From positions 1-15,640 of the forward strand of contig CAZTZO010000027.1 of NCBI GenBank assembly GCA_964618075.1: a stretch of 15,640 nucleotides of DNA, read 5' to 3'. How positions within the stretch are numbered: position 1 is the first letter of the stretch; every line of letters starts with the position of its first letter. The stretch is from CAYTMY01 sp964618075. GTDB taxonomy: Bacteria > Bacillota > Clostridia > Eubacteriales > Anaerofustaceae. The notes below the pieces were generated by a model. That model made no database searches, was not told the DNA's origin, and saw nothing but the letters and a program-made list of their open reading frames with translations. Shown here piece by piece: positions 7,148 through 14,327 of this stretch. The translations under genes and the position numbers were made by a program.

Positions 7148-7225
7148 GTATCTTAAAACGATAGAAAAAAACAAAGCGTAAAAGATAAACCCTATGTGAA
7201 GGTTTGTGAAAATGTGCTTATATTA

Positions 7226-7253
7226 TTTGCAAAATATAATTTTAAGCTATAAT
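7226..7253 (+). promoter_or_regulatory. Putative promoter for the lipoprotein gene
   Basis: TTTGCA (7226-7231) and a perfect TATAAT (7248-7253) with 16-bp spacing, about 60 nt before the start codon. Confidence 0.5.
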
Positions 7254-7318
7254 ATTTATGTTACCTTAAAGACATTAATTTGTCGGATATACATTAAATA
7301 AAATACAAAGGATTTACA

Positions 7319-7861
7319 ATGAAACGAACACAAAAATTATCCGCTCTCCTTTTGGCAGTAATGTGCCTTGCCGCTTGCCTTAGCTCCTGTGCGTCAAAGG
7401 AAGTAATAAAAAAGGGCACGAAGGCTGATGTAAGCGAAAACGTCATAGGAAATATCACAGACACCATGAGAACCTATTGGTTCGACTATACTATAGAATC
7501 GTTTGTCATACAGGACTCCTTAGAGGATATGTTGCCTTCTGAGGGATGCGAATTTGTAATTCTCAGTGTAAAGCTTACCAACAGGCTCGACACTTCTCTT
7601 ACTATGTCATCGCGCGAATTTATATGCTACTATTCAACAGATGAAAACGCATACACCTCGTCGATCAGCTCTTCTTTATCCTCAGGGCTTATGCCTCTTG
7701 ACTTTACGCTTGAGCCAAACGAGGAAAACACGCTCTACAACCTTATCTATGAAGTCCCGAAGTCAACAGAGCGCATCGAAATAGGCTTTGTCGAAAACTT
7801 TGCCGACGGTTCATTTGGGGATAAATTTTATGTGGATATAGATTTAAAGGAAAAGAAATAA
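7319..7861 (+). CDS. Secreted lipoprotein, DUF4352-like
   Basis: A protein of 180 residues. The N-terminus is a lipoprotein signal: Lys/Arg at 2, 3 and 6, a hydrophobic stretch, then two possible lipoboxes, L17-A-A-C20 and L21-S-S-C24. The mature part (about 40-180) looks like a beta-rich, Ig-like domain of the DUF4352 type: a leading strand (W-F-D-Y-T-I), a central C-E-F-V-I-L-S-V strand and an L-x-x-N-E-E-N-T-L segment. Such proteins are anchored to the outer face of the membrane and their roles are mostly unknown. GGATTT precedes the ATG. The next gene starts within 30 nt, so the two may share a transcript. Confidence 0.78.
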   Translation: MKRTQKLSALLLAVMCLAACLSSCASKEVIKKGTKADVSENVIGNITDTMRTYWFDYTIESFVIQDSLEDMLPSEGCEFVILSVKLTNRLDTSLTMSSREFICYYSTDENAYTSSISSSLSSGLMPLDFTLEPNEENTLYNLIYEVPKSTERIEIGFVENFADGSFGDKFYVDIDLKEKK

Positions 7862-7886
7862 CAAGTTGAAAAGCAATAAAGCGTCT

Positions 7887-8363
7887 ATGCCAAAGACAAA
7901 CGCCATGCGTATGTTGCAAAAAGCAAACGCAGAGTATATCTTGCACAGCTATACCATAAGCGATTCTCACGCAAAAACGCATATTGACAAGCTAATAGGC
8001 GTAGAAGCTCAAAGAATATTTAAGACGCTCGTTACAATAGGGGAATCAAAAACGCTTTATGTGTTTATGGTTCCCTTAAATAAAGAGCTGATGCTTAAAA
8101 AAGCGGCTCTTCTTGTGGGCGAAAAGAGCATTTCCATGCTACACGAAAAGTATTTGTTTGATATGACGGGATATGTTCACGGGGGCTGCTCGCCTATCGG
8201 AATGAAGAAAAAGCTGTTAACGACAGTTGATGAAAGCGCAAAAAATTATGAAAAAATATTGTTCAGCGCAGGCAAAATAGGCTCAATGCTTGAAATGAGC
8301 CTTGCCGAAGCTAAAAAAGTGCTTGACTTTAGCTTTGGCGATATTTCAGGAGAAGTAAAATAA
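7887..8363 (+). CDS. ybaK: YbaK/EbsC-family aminoacyl-tRNA deacylase
   Basis: Related to YbaK, which hydrolyses misacylated Cys-tRNA(Pro) and similar tRNAs. The family features are all present: the N-terminal helix and H-S-Y strand, a V-F-M-V-P strand, the M-T-G-Y-V-H-G-G-C-S-P-I-G loop with its following K-K-K, and the S-A-G-K-I-G segment near the C-terminus. The start is uncertain. ATG at 7887 gives 158 residues and an N-terminus (M-P-K-T-N-A-M-R-M-L) that lines up with the family; an in-frame TTG at 7866 would add 7 residues. Neither has a good ribosome site. The stop lies one base from the stop of the convergent DUF2130 gene. Confidence 0.88.
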   Translation: MPKTNAMRMLQKANAEYILHSYTISDSHAKTHIDKLIGVEAQRIFKTLVTIGESKTLYVFMVPLNKELMLKKAALLVGEKSISMLHEKYLFDMTGYVHGGCSPIGMKKKLLTTVDESAKNYEKILFSAGKIGSMLEMSLAEAKKVLDFSFGDISGEVK

Positions 8364-8364
8364 T

Positions 8365-9582
8365 CTATTCTTCTTTATTATCCACGCCTATCTGAGCAAA
8401 CTTTTGAGCCATAGTAGGATTATTCTTTGTTAAACGCTTTATAGATAAATTCTGAGCCTTGTCGTTTGCAAGTCTTAAATTGTTTTCGGAAGAAAGCAGC
8501 TCCTTCTTCGTTTTCTCAAGGCTTGATATGGCTCTGTCTATTTGTTCTATGGCGCTTTTGAACTTCACGCTTGCAAGACGGTAGTTGTTGCCGAACTTAT
8601 CCTTAAATTCGTTCATCTCGTCTTCAAAGCGCGATATGTCCAGATTTTGCTCCTTATACTGCGCAATCGTTCTTTTATCCTCTATAGTGTTTTGCGCAGC
8701 ATTTCTAAGAAGTGTTATTATAGGGATAAAAAATTGTGGCCTTATTACGTACATCTTAGGGTATCTATATGACACGTCAACGATCCCGTTGTTGTAAAAC
8801 TCGCTGTCTGTTTCCAGCAGACTTACCAATACGGCGTATTCGCAGCCCTTTTCTCTCCTGTCCTTGTCCAGCTCCTTAAAAAAGTCCTCGTTCTTCTTTT
8901 TACTTGCAGTCATATCCATTTCGTTTTTCATCTCAAACATTATGGAAATAAACTCAATTCCGTCGGGTGTTGCTTCCTTAAATATAAAGTCGCCCTTGCT
9001 GCCGGATTTGGCGTCGTTGTCCTTTTCAAAGTATGCGTCCTTAAAGGCGGCGCTTCTATAAGAGTTAAATAACGTCTCACAGTGTTGTTCAAGAGTTTCT
9101 CCGAGCATTTTTGTGGAAAGTCTGGTTTTAAGGTCTTTGTAGTAGCCTATAAGCTCGTCCTTTGACTTGAGCTTTCCCTCGTAGCTTTCTATAAGGGTTT
9201 TTTCCTTTAGCTTACTGTCGCTTTGCGCTTCCTTAAGCTGAAATACAAGCGAAGATATCTGCTTGTCCTTTTCGTTTAGCTCTTCCTTTTTTTCACTTAC
9301 TGCGTCGTTTACGGCAATGAGAGTATCTTTTTTATTGGCGCTGATTACTCCCTTTAAGGTTTCAATCTCTTTTGTAAGCTCTGAGCTGAGCTTTTGCTTT
9401 TCCATATCGGCTTTGAGAGCAATAACCTTTAGTTCCTTTTCATTTTGCTCTTCAAGCTCCTTCTTTCGCTCTTCAAGCTCTTTATTAAACTGCTCGTCGC
9501 GTACCTGAGAGAGTATAGCCGTATATCCCGACTCGTCTATTGTAAATATTTCTTCGCATTTCGGACATTTTATCTGTTGCAT
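8365..9582 (-). CDS. DUF2130 protein: zinc ribbon, long coiled coil, nuclease-like core
   Basis: A protein of 405 residues. It begins with a half zinc ribbon (C6-P-K-C9), continues as a long Glu/Lys-rich coiled coil (about 25-150), then the DUF2130 core (about 155-330), and ends in another helical or coiled segment. In the core, K-G-D198-F-I-F followed by F-E217-M-K219 matches the D ... ExK pattern of PD-(D/E)xK nucleases and recalls the coiled-coil plus nuclease layout of RmuC. This is a motif reading, not proof of activity. There is no Shine-Dalgarno site. Instead an extended -10 promoter ends 6 nt before the ATG, so the mRNA is probably leaderless. The conserved zinc ribbon immediately after the ATG argues against a later start. 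Confidence 0.85.
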   Translation of the reverse strand: MQQIKCPKCEEIFTIDESGYTAILSQVRDEQFNKELEERKKELEEQNEKELKVIALKADMEKQKLSSELTKEIETLKGVISANKKDTLIAVNDAVSEKKEELNEKDKQISSLVFQLKEAQSDSKLKEKTLIESYEGKLKSKDELIGYYKDLKTRLSTKMLGETLEQHCETLFNSYRSAAFKDAYFEKDNDAKSGSKGDFIFKEATPDGIEFISIMFEMKNEMDMTASKKKNEDFFKELDKDRREKGCEYAVLVSLLETDSEFYNNGIVDVSYRYPKMYVIRPQFFIPIITLLRNAAQNTIEDKRTIAQYKEQNLDISRFEDEMNEFKDKFGNNYRLASVKFKSAIEQIDRAISSLEKTKKELLSSENNLRLANDKAQNLSIKRLTKNNPTMAQKFAQIGVDNKEE

Positions 9583-9588
9583 AACTGT

Positions 9589-9597
9589 ATTATAACA
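9589..9597 (-). promoter_or_regulatory. Extended -10 promoter abutting the DUF2130 start codon
   Basis: On the minus strand TGTTATAAT (9597-9589) is a perfect extended -10. Only ACAGTT separates it from the ATG, so transcription should begin at or within a base or two of the start codon. No -35 is seen at normal spacing, as is common for extended -10 promoters. Confidence 0.6.
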
Positions 9598-9689
9598 CTT
9601 TTTTCTTATTATGCATTAAATTTATATAACCCGTATGTCACTTACTTTAAAGCGCAAATCTTAAAAAAATAATTTATATACATTTCATA

Positions 9690-9718
9690 TTGACAGATAT
9701 CTATATGTATGGTAACAT
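9690..9718 (+). promoter_or_regulatory. arsR operon promoter
   Basis: A consensus -35 TTGACA (9690-9695), 17-bp spacer and -10 TAACAT (9713-9718), with a TG one base before the -10. It is overlapped by the candidate ArsR operator. Confidence 0.75.
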
Positions 9719-9743
9719 CAATGCATTGATAAGTATCTATATG
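9698..9743. promoter_or_regulatory. Candidate ArsR operator: 14-bp palindrome flanked by direct repeats
   Basis: ATCAATGCATTGAT (9717-9730) is a perfect 14-bp palindrome that starts at the last two bases of the -10 and covers the expected transcription start. TATCTATATG occurs as a direct repeat on both sides (9698-9707 in the promoter spacer, 9734-9743 overlapping the ribosome site), 36 bp apart. Binding here would block the promoter, which fits an autoregulated ArsR-family repressor. Confidence 0.6.
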
Positions 9744-9751
9744 AGGTGATC

Positions 9752-10063
9752 ATGAATAACAACGATGTAGCTTTGATATGTAAGGCTATCGGACAAAAAA
9801 ACCGTCTGGAAATTATCGAGCTTCTCTCAGAGGGCGAAAAATGCGCTTGCAAGCTGCTTGAGGTATTTAACATTACTCAGCCGACCTTATCGCACCACAT
9901 GAAAATTTTATGCGATTGCTCCTTAGTCAATGTGCGTAAGGAGGGCAAATGGAGCCATTATTCCTTAAACTGCGAAACCTTTAATGCCTTTAAAGAATAT
10001 ATTGCGGCTTTATCCTGTCAAAGGAAAGTAAATAGAAATAAAGAAAAGTCGGTGGTGAGATAA
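9752..10063 (+). CDS. arsR: ArsR/SmtB-family metalloregulatory repressor
   Basis: A winged-helix repressor of 103 residues. A C31-A-C33 pair sits at the start of the helix before the recognition helix, the same place as the CxC arsenite site in classic ArsR (ELCVCDL). The helix-turn-helix follows (I-T-Q-P-T-L-S-H-H-M-K-I-L, 41-53). A second pair, C54 and C56, lies just after it and could supply another ligand. Known role: it represses its own operon and leaves DNA when As(III) or Sb(III) binds the cysteines. ATG at 9752 is preferred over GTG at 9746 because GAGGTG then lies at proper spacing and the GTG is part of that site. The permease starts immediately after the stop, so they form an operon. 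Confidence 0.9.
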   Translation: MNNNDVALICKAIGQKNRLEIIELLSEGEKCACKLLEVFNITQPTLSHHMKILCDCSLVNVRKEGKWSHYSLNCETFNAFKEYIAALSCQRKVNRNKEKSVVR

Positions 10064-11062
10064 ATGATTGTTAGCTTTATAGAAGAGCAATTACTTAAAA
10101 TGATGTGGCTTGACGAGCTTATTATAAAGGCTATTAAGCTTTTGGGGCTTGATATGAATAACCGATGGGTTGACAGCGTGCGCTTCTTTTTATACGACAC
10201 AATCAAAATATCCTTACTTCTCTGTCTTTTGATTTTTATTATAAGCTATATACAGAGCTATTTCCCGCCTGAAAGAAGCAGAAGGATATTATCACGCTTT
10301 CATGGTATCGGGGCGAATACGATAGCTGCGCTTTTAGGCACAATCACGCCCTTTTGCTCCTGTTCTTCGATACCCTTGTTTATAGGCTTCACAAGCGCAG
10401 GACTGCCCACGGGAGTAACCTTTTCGTTTTTAATATCTTCTCCAATGGTGGATATTGCCTCAGTTATTCTTTTAATGAGTGTTTTCGGCTGGAGGGTGGC
10501 TGTTGTGTATGTTGTGTTCGGGCTTATCATAGCGGTTTGCGGTGGCGCATTGATAGAGAAAATGCATATGGAAAAATATGTAGAGGAGTTTGTTGTTTCA
10601 ACAAATTATATTGATATCCATACCGATACCCTAACGAAAAAAGATCGTCTTTTATATGCAAAGGAACAAATGGTGTCCACTTTTAAAAAGGTATTTTTAT
10701 ATATACTTATAGGAGTAGGCATAGGCTGTATCATTCACAACTGGATACCGCAGGAATTCATTGAAAATATTCTCGGCACGAACAATCCCTTCGGTGTGAT
10801 ATTGGCTGTCGTATTGGGAGTACCGATGTATGCGGATATCTTCGGTACTCTTCCGATAGCTCAGGCACTTTTAAATAAGGGCGCTCTTTTGGGAGTCGTG
10901 TTGTCCTTTATGATGGCTGTGACAACTCTCTCGCTTCCTTCAATTATCATGTTAAGAAAGGCTGTTAAACCGAAGCTTATTATAATGTTTATATGTATAT
11001 GCGTAGTGGGAATAATACTTGTGGGATATTTGTTTAACATAATTCAACCGTTTATTATTTAG
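10064..11062 (+). CDS. arsP: ArsP-type permease (organoarsenical efflux)
   Basis: A membrane protein of 332 residues with about eight hydrophobic segments (roughly 45-66, 84-110, 115-138, 142-162, 210-230, 240-260, 270-295, 305-330). The hallmark T-P-F-C98-S-C100-S-S-I-P-L-F at about 95-106 is characteristic of the DUF318 permease family, which includes ArsP, an exporter of trivalent methylated and aromatic arsenicals. A cytoplasmic loop at about 165-205 separates the two halves. The ATG follows the arsR stop with no gap. The pairing with an ArsR carrying a CxC pair supports an arsenic role, though other members of the family have unknown substrates. Confidence 0.85.
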   Translation: MIVSFIEEQLLKMMWLDELIIKAIKLLGLDMNNRWVDSVRFFLYDTIKISLLLCLLIFIISYIQSYFPPERSRRILSRFHGIGANTIAALLGTITPFCSCSSIPLFIGFTSAGLPTGVTFSFLISSPMVDIASVILLMSVFGWRVAVVYVVFGLIIAVCGGALIEKMHMEKYVEEFVVSTNYIDIHTDTLTKKDRLLYAKEQMVSTFKKVFLYILIGVGIGCIIHNWIPQEFIENILGTNNPFGVILAVVLGVPMYADIFGTLPIAQALLNKGALLGVVLSFMMAVTTLSLPSIIMLRKAVKPKLIIMFICICVVGIILVGYLFNIIQPFII

Positions 11063-11073
11063 GAGGAAATAAA

Positions 11074-11460
11074 ATGTCACTTTTTAAAAAGAAGAACGAA
11101 AGTAAAGAAAGCCCCGAAGAGTTACAGGCTTGCAGCTGCAAAGCAAACAAAGGAGAAGATTTTATCAACGAGTCGGAGTGGGACAATAGCTGCTGCTGTG
11201 AGAAAAAAAGCGGACAATGCGTTATCAAGGTGCTTGGCTCAGGGTGTAAAAATTGCAAGGCTTTGTACGAAAACGCTAAAAAGGCAGTTGAGGACATGGA
11301 TACAGACGTTGTCGTTGAGTATGTCACCGACATGGAAAGAATCGCTAAATATTCTGTTATGAGTATGCCCGCTATTGTAATAAACGAGAAGGTAGTCGGC
11401 TACGGCAAGGTATATAAGCCCGAGGATATAAAAAATATGCTAAAAAAGTTAGGTTGTTAA
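11074..11460 (+). CDS. Cys-rich thioredoxin-like protein (redox-active disulfide type)
   Basis: A protein of 128 residues. The C-terminal domain (about 49-128) is a small thioredoxin fold with the active site G-S-G-C58-K-N-C61 and a cis-Pro loop at M-S-M-P, as in the thioredoxin-like proteins that often follow ArsP-type permeases. The first 48 residues are an extension with C20-S-C22 and a run of three Cys (C40-C42), followed by C49, and there is a C-terminal Cys128. The extension is hydrophilic with no signal peptide, so the protein is cytoplasmic. The extra Cys could bind arsenic or hand it to the permease (inference). It has a perfect AGGAGG site 7 nt before the ATG and is the last gene of the operon. 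Confidence 0.85.
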   Translation: MSLFKKKNESKESPEELQACSCKANKGEDFINESEWDNSCCCEKKSGQCVIKVLGSGCKNCKALYENAKKAVEDMDTDVVVEYVTDMERIAKYSVMSMPAIVINEKVVGYGKVYKPEDIKNMLKKLGC

Positions 11461-11501
11461 AATAAAGCAATTTAAGTATAAACATAAAAAGCTAAAAAAA
11501 G

Positions 11502-11546
11502 ACATGAGTAAAGTAATGTTAAATACAAACAGCTCATGTTTTTTTA
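11502..11546 (+). terminator. Intrinsic terminator of the ars operon
   Basis: ACATGAG (11502-11508) pairs with CTCATGT (11533-11539), followed by a run of T. An A-run upstream of the stem pairs with the T-run, lengthening the stem and making it potentially active in both directions. The loop is long (24 nt). Confidence 0.75.
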
Positions 11547-11586
11547 TTATAAAAAGCCAAAATCCAATACAATTTTATTGAATTGC

Positions 11587-11615
11587 ATTCATACATTCGA
11601 AAAATCACATATAAT
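11587..11615 (+). promoter_or_regulatory. Putative promoter of the HD-RyR/TIR locus
   Basis: A perfect -10 TATAAT (11610-11615) has TTCATA 16 bp upstream (11588-11593) as a weak -35. A second -10-like TATACT lies at 11621-11626. The leader is about 60 nt and ends in a weak purine-rich ribosome site (AAAGAGA). Confidence 0.45.
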
Positions 11616-11680
11616 GAATATATACTTTAGCGTCATGCTTTAATTAGCGAGAAAAATTAAAAGAAAGAGAATAAACGCTT

Positions 11681-13417
11681 ATGAACAGTTTATCCGATTA
11701 TGCAATCAGGTTTTTTGATGATTTAGAGGTCTTTGAGGACATAGAAAAAGGACATTGCTATAAGATATTCATGAAGCAGGCAATCATAGAGTTCTTAAAG
11801 AACGAAACAAAGGAAACCGCTTTTAATGTATACAGAACATTCTTTGACAGCTACCGCATAAAAATGGAAGCTCAGACCAATCCCTTTATTGACTTGCTGG
11901 ACGTTTTGAAAAGCTATGAGCAGAACGCCTCGGTTTTGATTGATAAGCAGCGCGACCATTATATACATTCTGTCAATGTATTTATTCTCGGACTTGCTAT
12001 ATATACGAGCAACAAAAAATATCAAGCTGCCTTTAACAAAGCAAACATGGATAAAAAAGACTACCCCTTTTCCTACGACACAAAGAACGAAGAATTTTTC
12101 TACCGCTGGGGTATCGCCTCGCTGTTTCACGATGTAGGCTATCCCGTTGAAATTGTCGGCAGGCAGATAAATAAATTCATTGATTTTACAACAGAAGCCG
12201 CAGGAAGCACACAAAAGGTCAACGCACAGCTTTGTTTTGAAAACTTTGATGAGTTTAACAGCATTGCCGAAATAACGCCGAAGCGACAGTTTACCGAATG
12301 CTACGACAAGCGTTATGATAACGCCGTATATATAGACATGCTAAAGCCTGTTGATTTATTAGCGCATAAAATACATACCTCGCTCGGTGTGGATCTAAAG
12401 CAGATAATGTTTTCATTAAACGACTTTGTAAACGTCATGGCAAAGTGCGGCTTTATCGACCACGGTTATTTCAGCTCTGTTATAGTATTGAAATGGTATG
12501 CATATCTCATTCAATCTGTCGGATACAAGCCGGAATACTTCTTCTTTCCTGTGCTTGACAGCGCAAGCGCCATACTGCTGCATAACTGCTATAAGAACAT
12601 GTTGATGAAAAAGCCCTTTGACCTCGGCGCTATGAATCCCGAAACTCACCCTATCGCATTTTTGTTAATACTCTGCGATGAATTGCAGGAGTGGAACAGA
12701 GAAGCCTACGGTATAAAGGATAAGCTGCGTGTACTCGCCGACAAGGCAGATATAGAGATAAACGAAACGCATCTTGATGTAACCTTTATCACGCATGACG
12801 GTTCCCTACCTGAAAATTTCGCTATTGAAAAAACAGAGCTTTTATATAAAATGCTCGACTTAAGCTTACTGTTTGATAATGTTGATATTAAGTGCTTTTC
12901 CGAAAATAAGAGTGTTTTAACTGTCGTTAACAGTGAAATTGAAGCTCGCCCCGAGTTGGAGGATTTAGAAAAACTGGCTCGTGCAATTCATGAGCTTTAC
13001 AACGCTAAGCAGCTTGAGCGTTACCCCGATAAGCCTCTCAAATACCCAAGCTTTGATGATTTGACGGATTCACTGAAATACTCCAACCTACGCCAGGCTA
13101 TGGGAATAACAGACAAGCTTCACAGCATGGGATATATAATGCAGCCTGAAACTGGTGAAGGCGAAGCGATTACGAAGATACCAAAAGATTACGTTGAAGA
13201 GCTTGCAAAAAAAGAGCATGACGATTGGATGCAGGAGCGTATCTCCACCGGCTGGATTCTAGCAGGCAGCGTGGATGCCGAAAAGAAGCAATCTCCTTAT
13301 CTTATTAAATACGATGAGCTAAGTGATGATATCAAGCAGCTTGACCGTGACACAATAGAAAATATACCGGTGCTTATATCGCATATCGGTATGAAGATTG
13401 TTAAAAAAGGAGAATGA
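11681..13417 (+). CDS. HD-domain phosphohydrolase fused to a C-terminal RyR domain
   Basis: A protein of 578 residues in two parts. The N-terminal part (about 80-340) has an ordered set of HD-superfamily metal ligands: H93/H96 in R-D-H-Y-I-H-S, the H150-D151 doublet in L-F-H-D-V-G-Y, H261 in I-D-H-G, H301 in L-L-H-N, and D333 in L-C-D-E-L-Q-E-W. Such domains hydrolyse phosphomonoesters or phosphodiesters, often of nucleotides. Residues about 345-425 are a linker region I do not recognise. The C-terminal part (about 430-575) matches the RyR repeat domain of ryanodine receptors, with H513-D-D-W-M ... G-W ... K-K ... P-Y-L-I-K-Y-D-E-L ... D-R-D-T. It is cytoplasmic, with no membrane segment. The TIR-LRR gene begins 4 nt after its stop and shares its AGGAG ribosome site region, so they form one operon. 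Confidence 0.82.
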   Translation: MNSLSDYAIRFFDDLEVFEDIEKGHCYKIFMKQAIIEFLKNETKETAFNVYRTFFDSYRIKMEAQTNPFIDLLDVLKSYEQNASVLIDKQRDHYIHSVNVFILGLAIYTSNKKYQAAFNKANMDKKDYPFSYDTKNEEFFYRWGIASLFHDVGYPVEIVGRQINKFIDFTTEAAGSTQKVNAQLCFENFDEFNSIAEITPKRQFTECYDKRYDNAVYIDMLKPVDLLAHKIHTSLGVDLKQIMFSLNDFVNVMAKCGFIDHGYFSSVIVLKWYAYLIQSVGYKPEYFFFPVLDSASAILLHNCYKNMLMKKPFDLGAMNPETHPIAFLLILCDELQEWNREAYGIKDKLRVLADKADIEINETHLDVTFITHDGSLPENFAIEKTELLYKMLDLSLLFDNVDIKCFSENKSVLTVVNSEIEARPELEDLEKLARAIHELYNAKQLERYPDKPLKYPSFDDLTDSLKYSNLRQAMGITDKLHSMGYIMQPETGEGEAITKIPKDYVEELAKKEHDDWMQERISTGWILAGSVDAEKKQSPYLIKYDELSDDIKQLDRDTIENIPVLISHIGMKIVKKGE

Positions 13418-13559
13418 CAAAGTGGGATTATTCGATAAGTACAAGAAATAACAAGCCGAAGAGCAGGACGTATCAAATATACACTCAAGCCGAATACCTT
13501 TTCCGGCCTACCACGGAAATGAGCCGTACATATTTATAAGCTATGCGCACCTTGACGCT

Positions 13560-14240
13560 GTGAAGGTTTTTGGCGAGATAAGCGAATTTCACAACAACGG
13601 ATATCACGTTTGGTATGACGAGGGAATTGCGCCCGGAAATGAGTGGACAGACGAGATTGCCAATGCGCTTGAAAAATGCGCTTTATTTGTTGTATTCATT
13701 ACACCGCAGTCCGCCTCATCCGTGAACGTGCAAAACGAAATAAACTTTGCTCTTGACGAAAAGAAGCCGTTTCTTGCAATTCACCTTGAAGAAACTACTC
13801 TTCGTGCCGGTATAAAGCTTCAGATAGGAACAAAGCAGGCAATATTAAAATACTTAATGAGCCAAGACGAATATATTTATAAATACTCAAGCGCATTCGA
13901 GCGAATGGGGCTAACAAAAGGGACAAGTACACAGGGATATAAAGCTAATGCTAATAATGCTCCTACCACACAAGCTCCTTTAACAAAAAATGAAGAAGAT
14001 TTAATAAATCAAGACGAAAGCACGCACGACGATTTTGACTGGTTTGACGATAAGATACAAAGGTACCGCGGTAATTCAAAGAAGGTCGTTATACCTTCTA
14101 AAGCTTCTGCAATTTTAACCGGAGCTTTTAGTGACAACATGCAGCTTGAAGAGGTATTTATTCCCGTTAGCGTTGATAATATTTCTACAGACGCCTTTAT
14201 AAATTGCCTAAATCTTAAAAAGATAGTCATAGACGGGTGA
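13560..14240 (+). CDS. Translatable 5' fragment: TIR domain lacking its first strand, plus first LRR_5 half-module
   Basis: If translation restarted at the first available codon (GTG, 13560), it would give 226 residues. That start discards the first TIR beta strand (I-F-I-S-Y-A), which forms part of the NAD pocket, so the product would probably not fold as an active TIR. The rest of the TIR is intact, including the W-Y-D-E-G loop, the N-E-I-N-F-A-L helix with the catalytic Glu, and the P-F-L-A-I-H-L strand. A low-complexity Thr/Asn linker follows, then half of LRR module 1. No ribosome site precedes this GTG. It is listed because a gene caller would report it; the full interrupted gene is the better model. 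Confidence 0.5.
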   Translation: MKVFGEISEFHNNGYHVWYDEGIAPGNEWTDEIANALEKCALFVVFITPQSASSVNVQNEINFALDEKKPFLAIHLEETTLRAGIKLQIGTKQAILKYLMSQDEYIYKYSSAFERMGLTKGTSTQGYKANANNAPTTQAPLTKNEEDLINQDESTHDDFDWFDDKIQRYRGNSKKVVIPSKASAILTGAFSDNMQLEEVFIPVSVDNISTDAFINCLNLKKIVIDG

Positions 14241-14244
14241 TTTG

Positions 14245-14265
14245 TAGGCGGCATAGGAGCGCCTA
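14245..14265 (+). other. Hairpin immediately 3' of the internal TGA
   Basis: TAGGCG (14245-14250) and CGCCTA (14260-14265) form a perfect 6-bp stem with a 9-nt loop, starting 4 nt after the TGA. A competing 5-bp stem, ATAGG/CCTAT, overlaps it. Hairpins here can promote stop-codon readthrough, but this one may be chance. Confidence 0.35.
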
Positions 14266-14327
14266 TTATAAAAAAATGCCCTTCGGCTTATATACAATGT
14301 CATCAAAATTCCTTTACGCACGAAGCA

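Noticed and set aside
7187..7205. Hairpin AAACC/GGTTT after the MBL gene, as a terminator
   Set aside because: Only 5 weak base pairs and no T run after it.
8361..8367. Overlapping terminator between the convergent ybaK-type and DUF2130 genes
   Set aside because: The stops are one base apart and no hairpin with a T run is visible there. Tight convergent ends are common.
14238..14265. Selenocysteine at the internal TGA
   Set aside because: The loop is closer to the UGA than usual for bacterial elements, the host protein is a repeat scaffold with no redox site there, and a second stop (TAA) cannot be explained this way.
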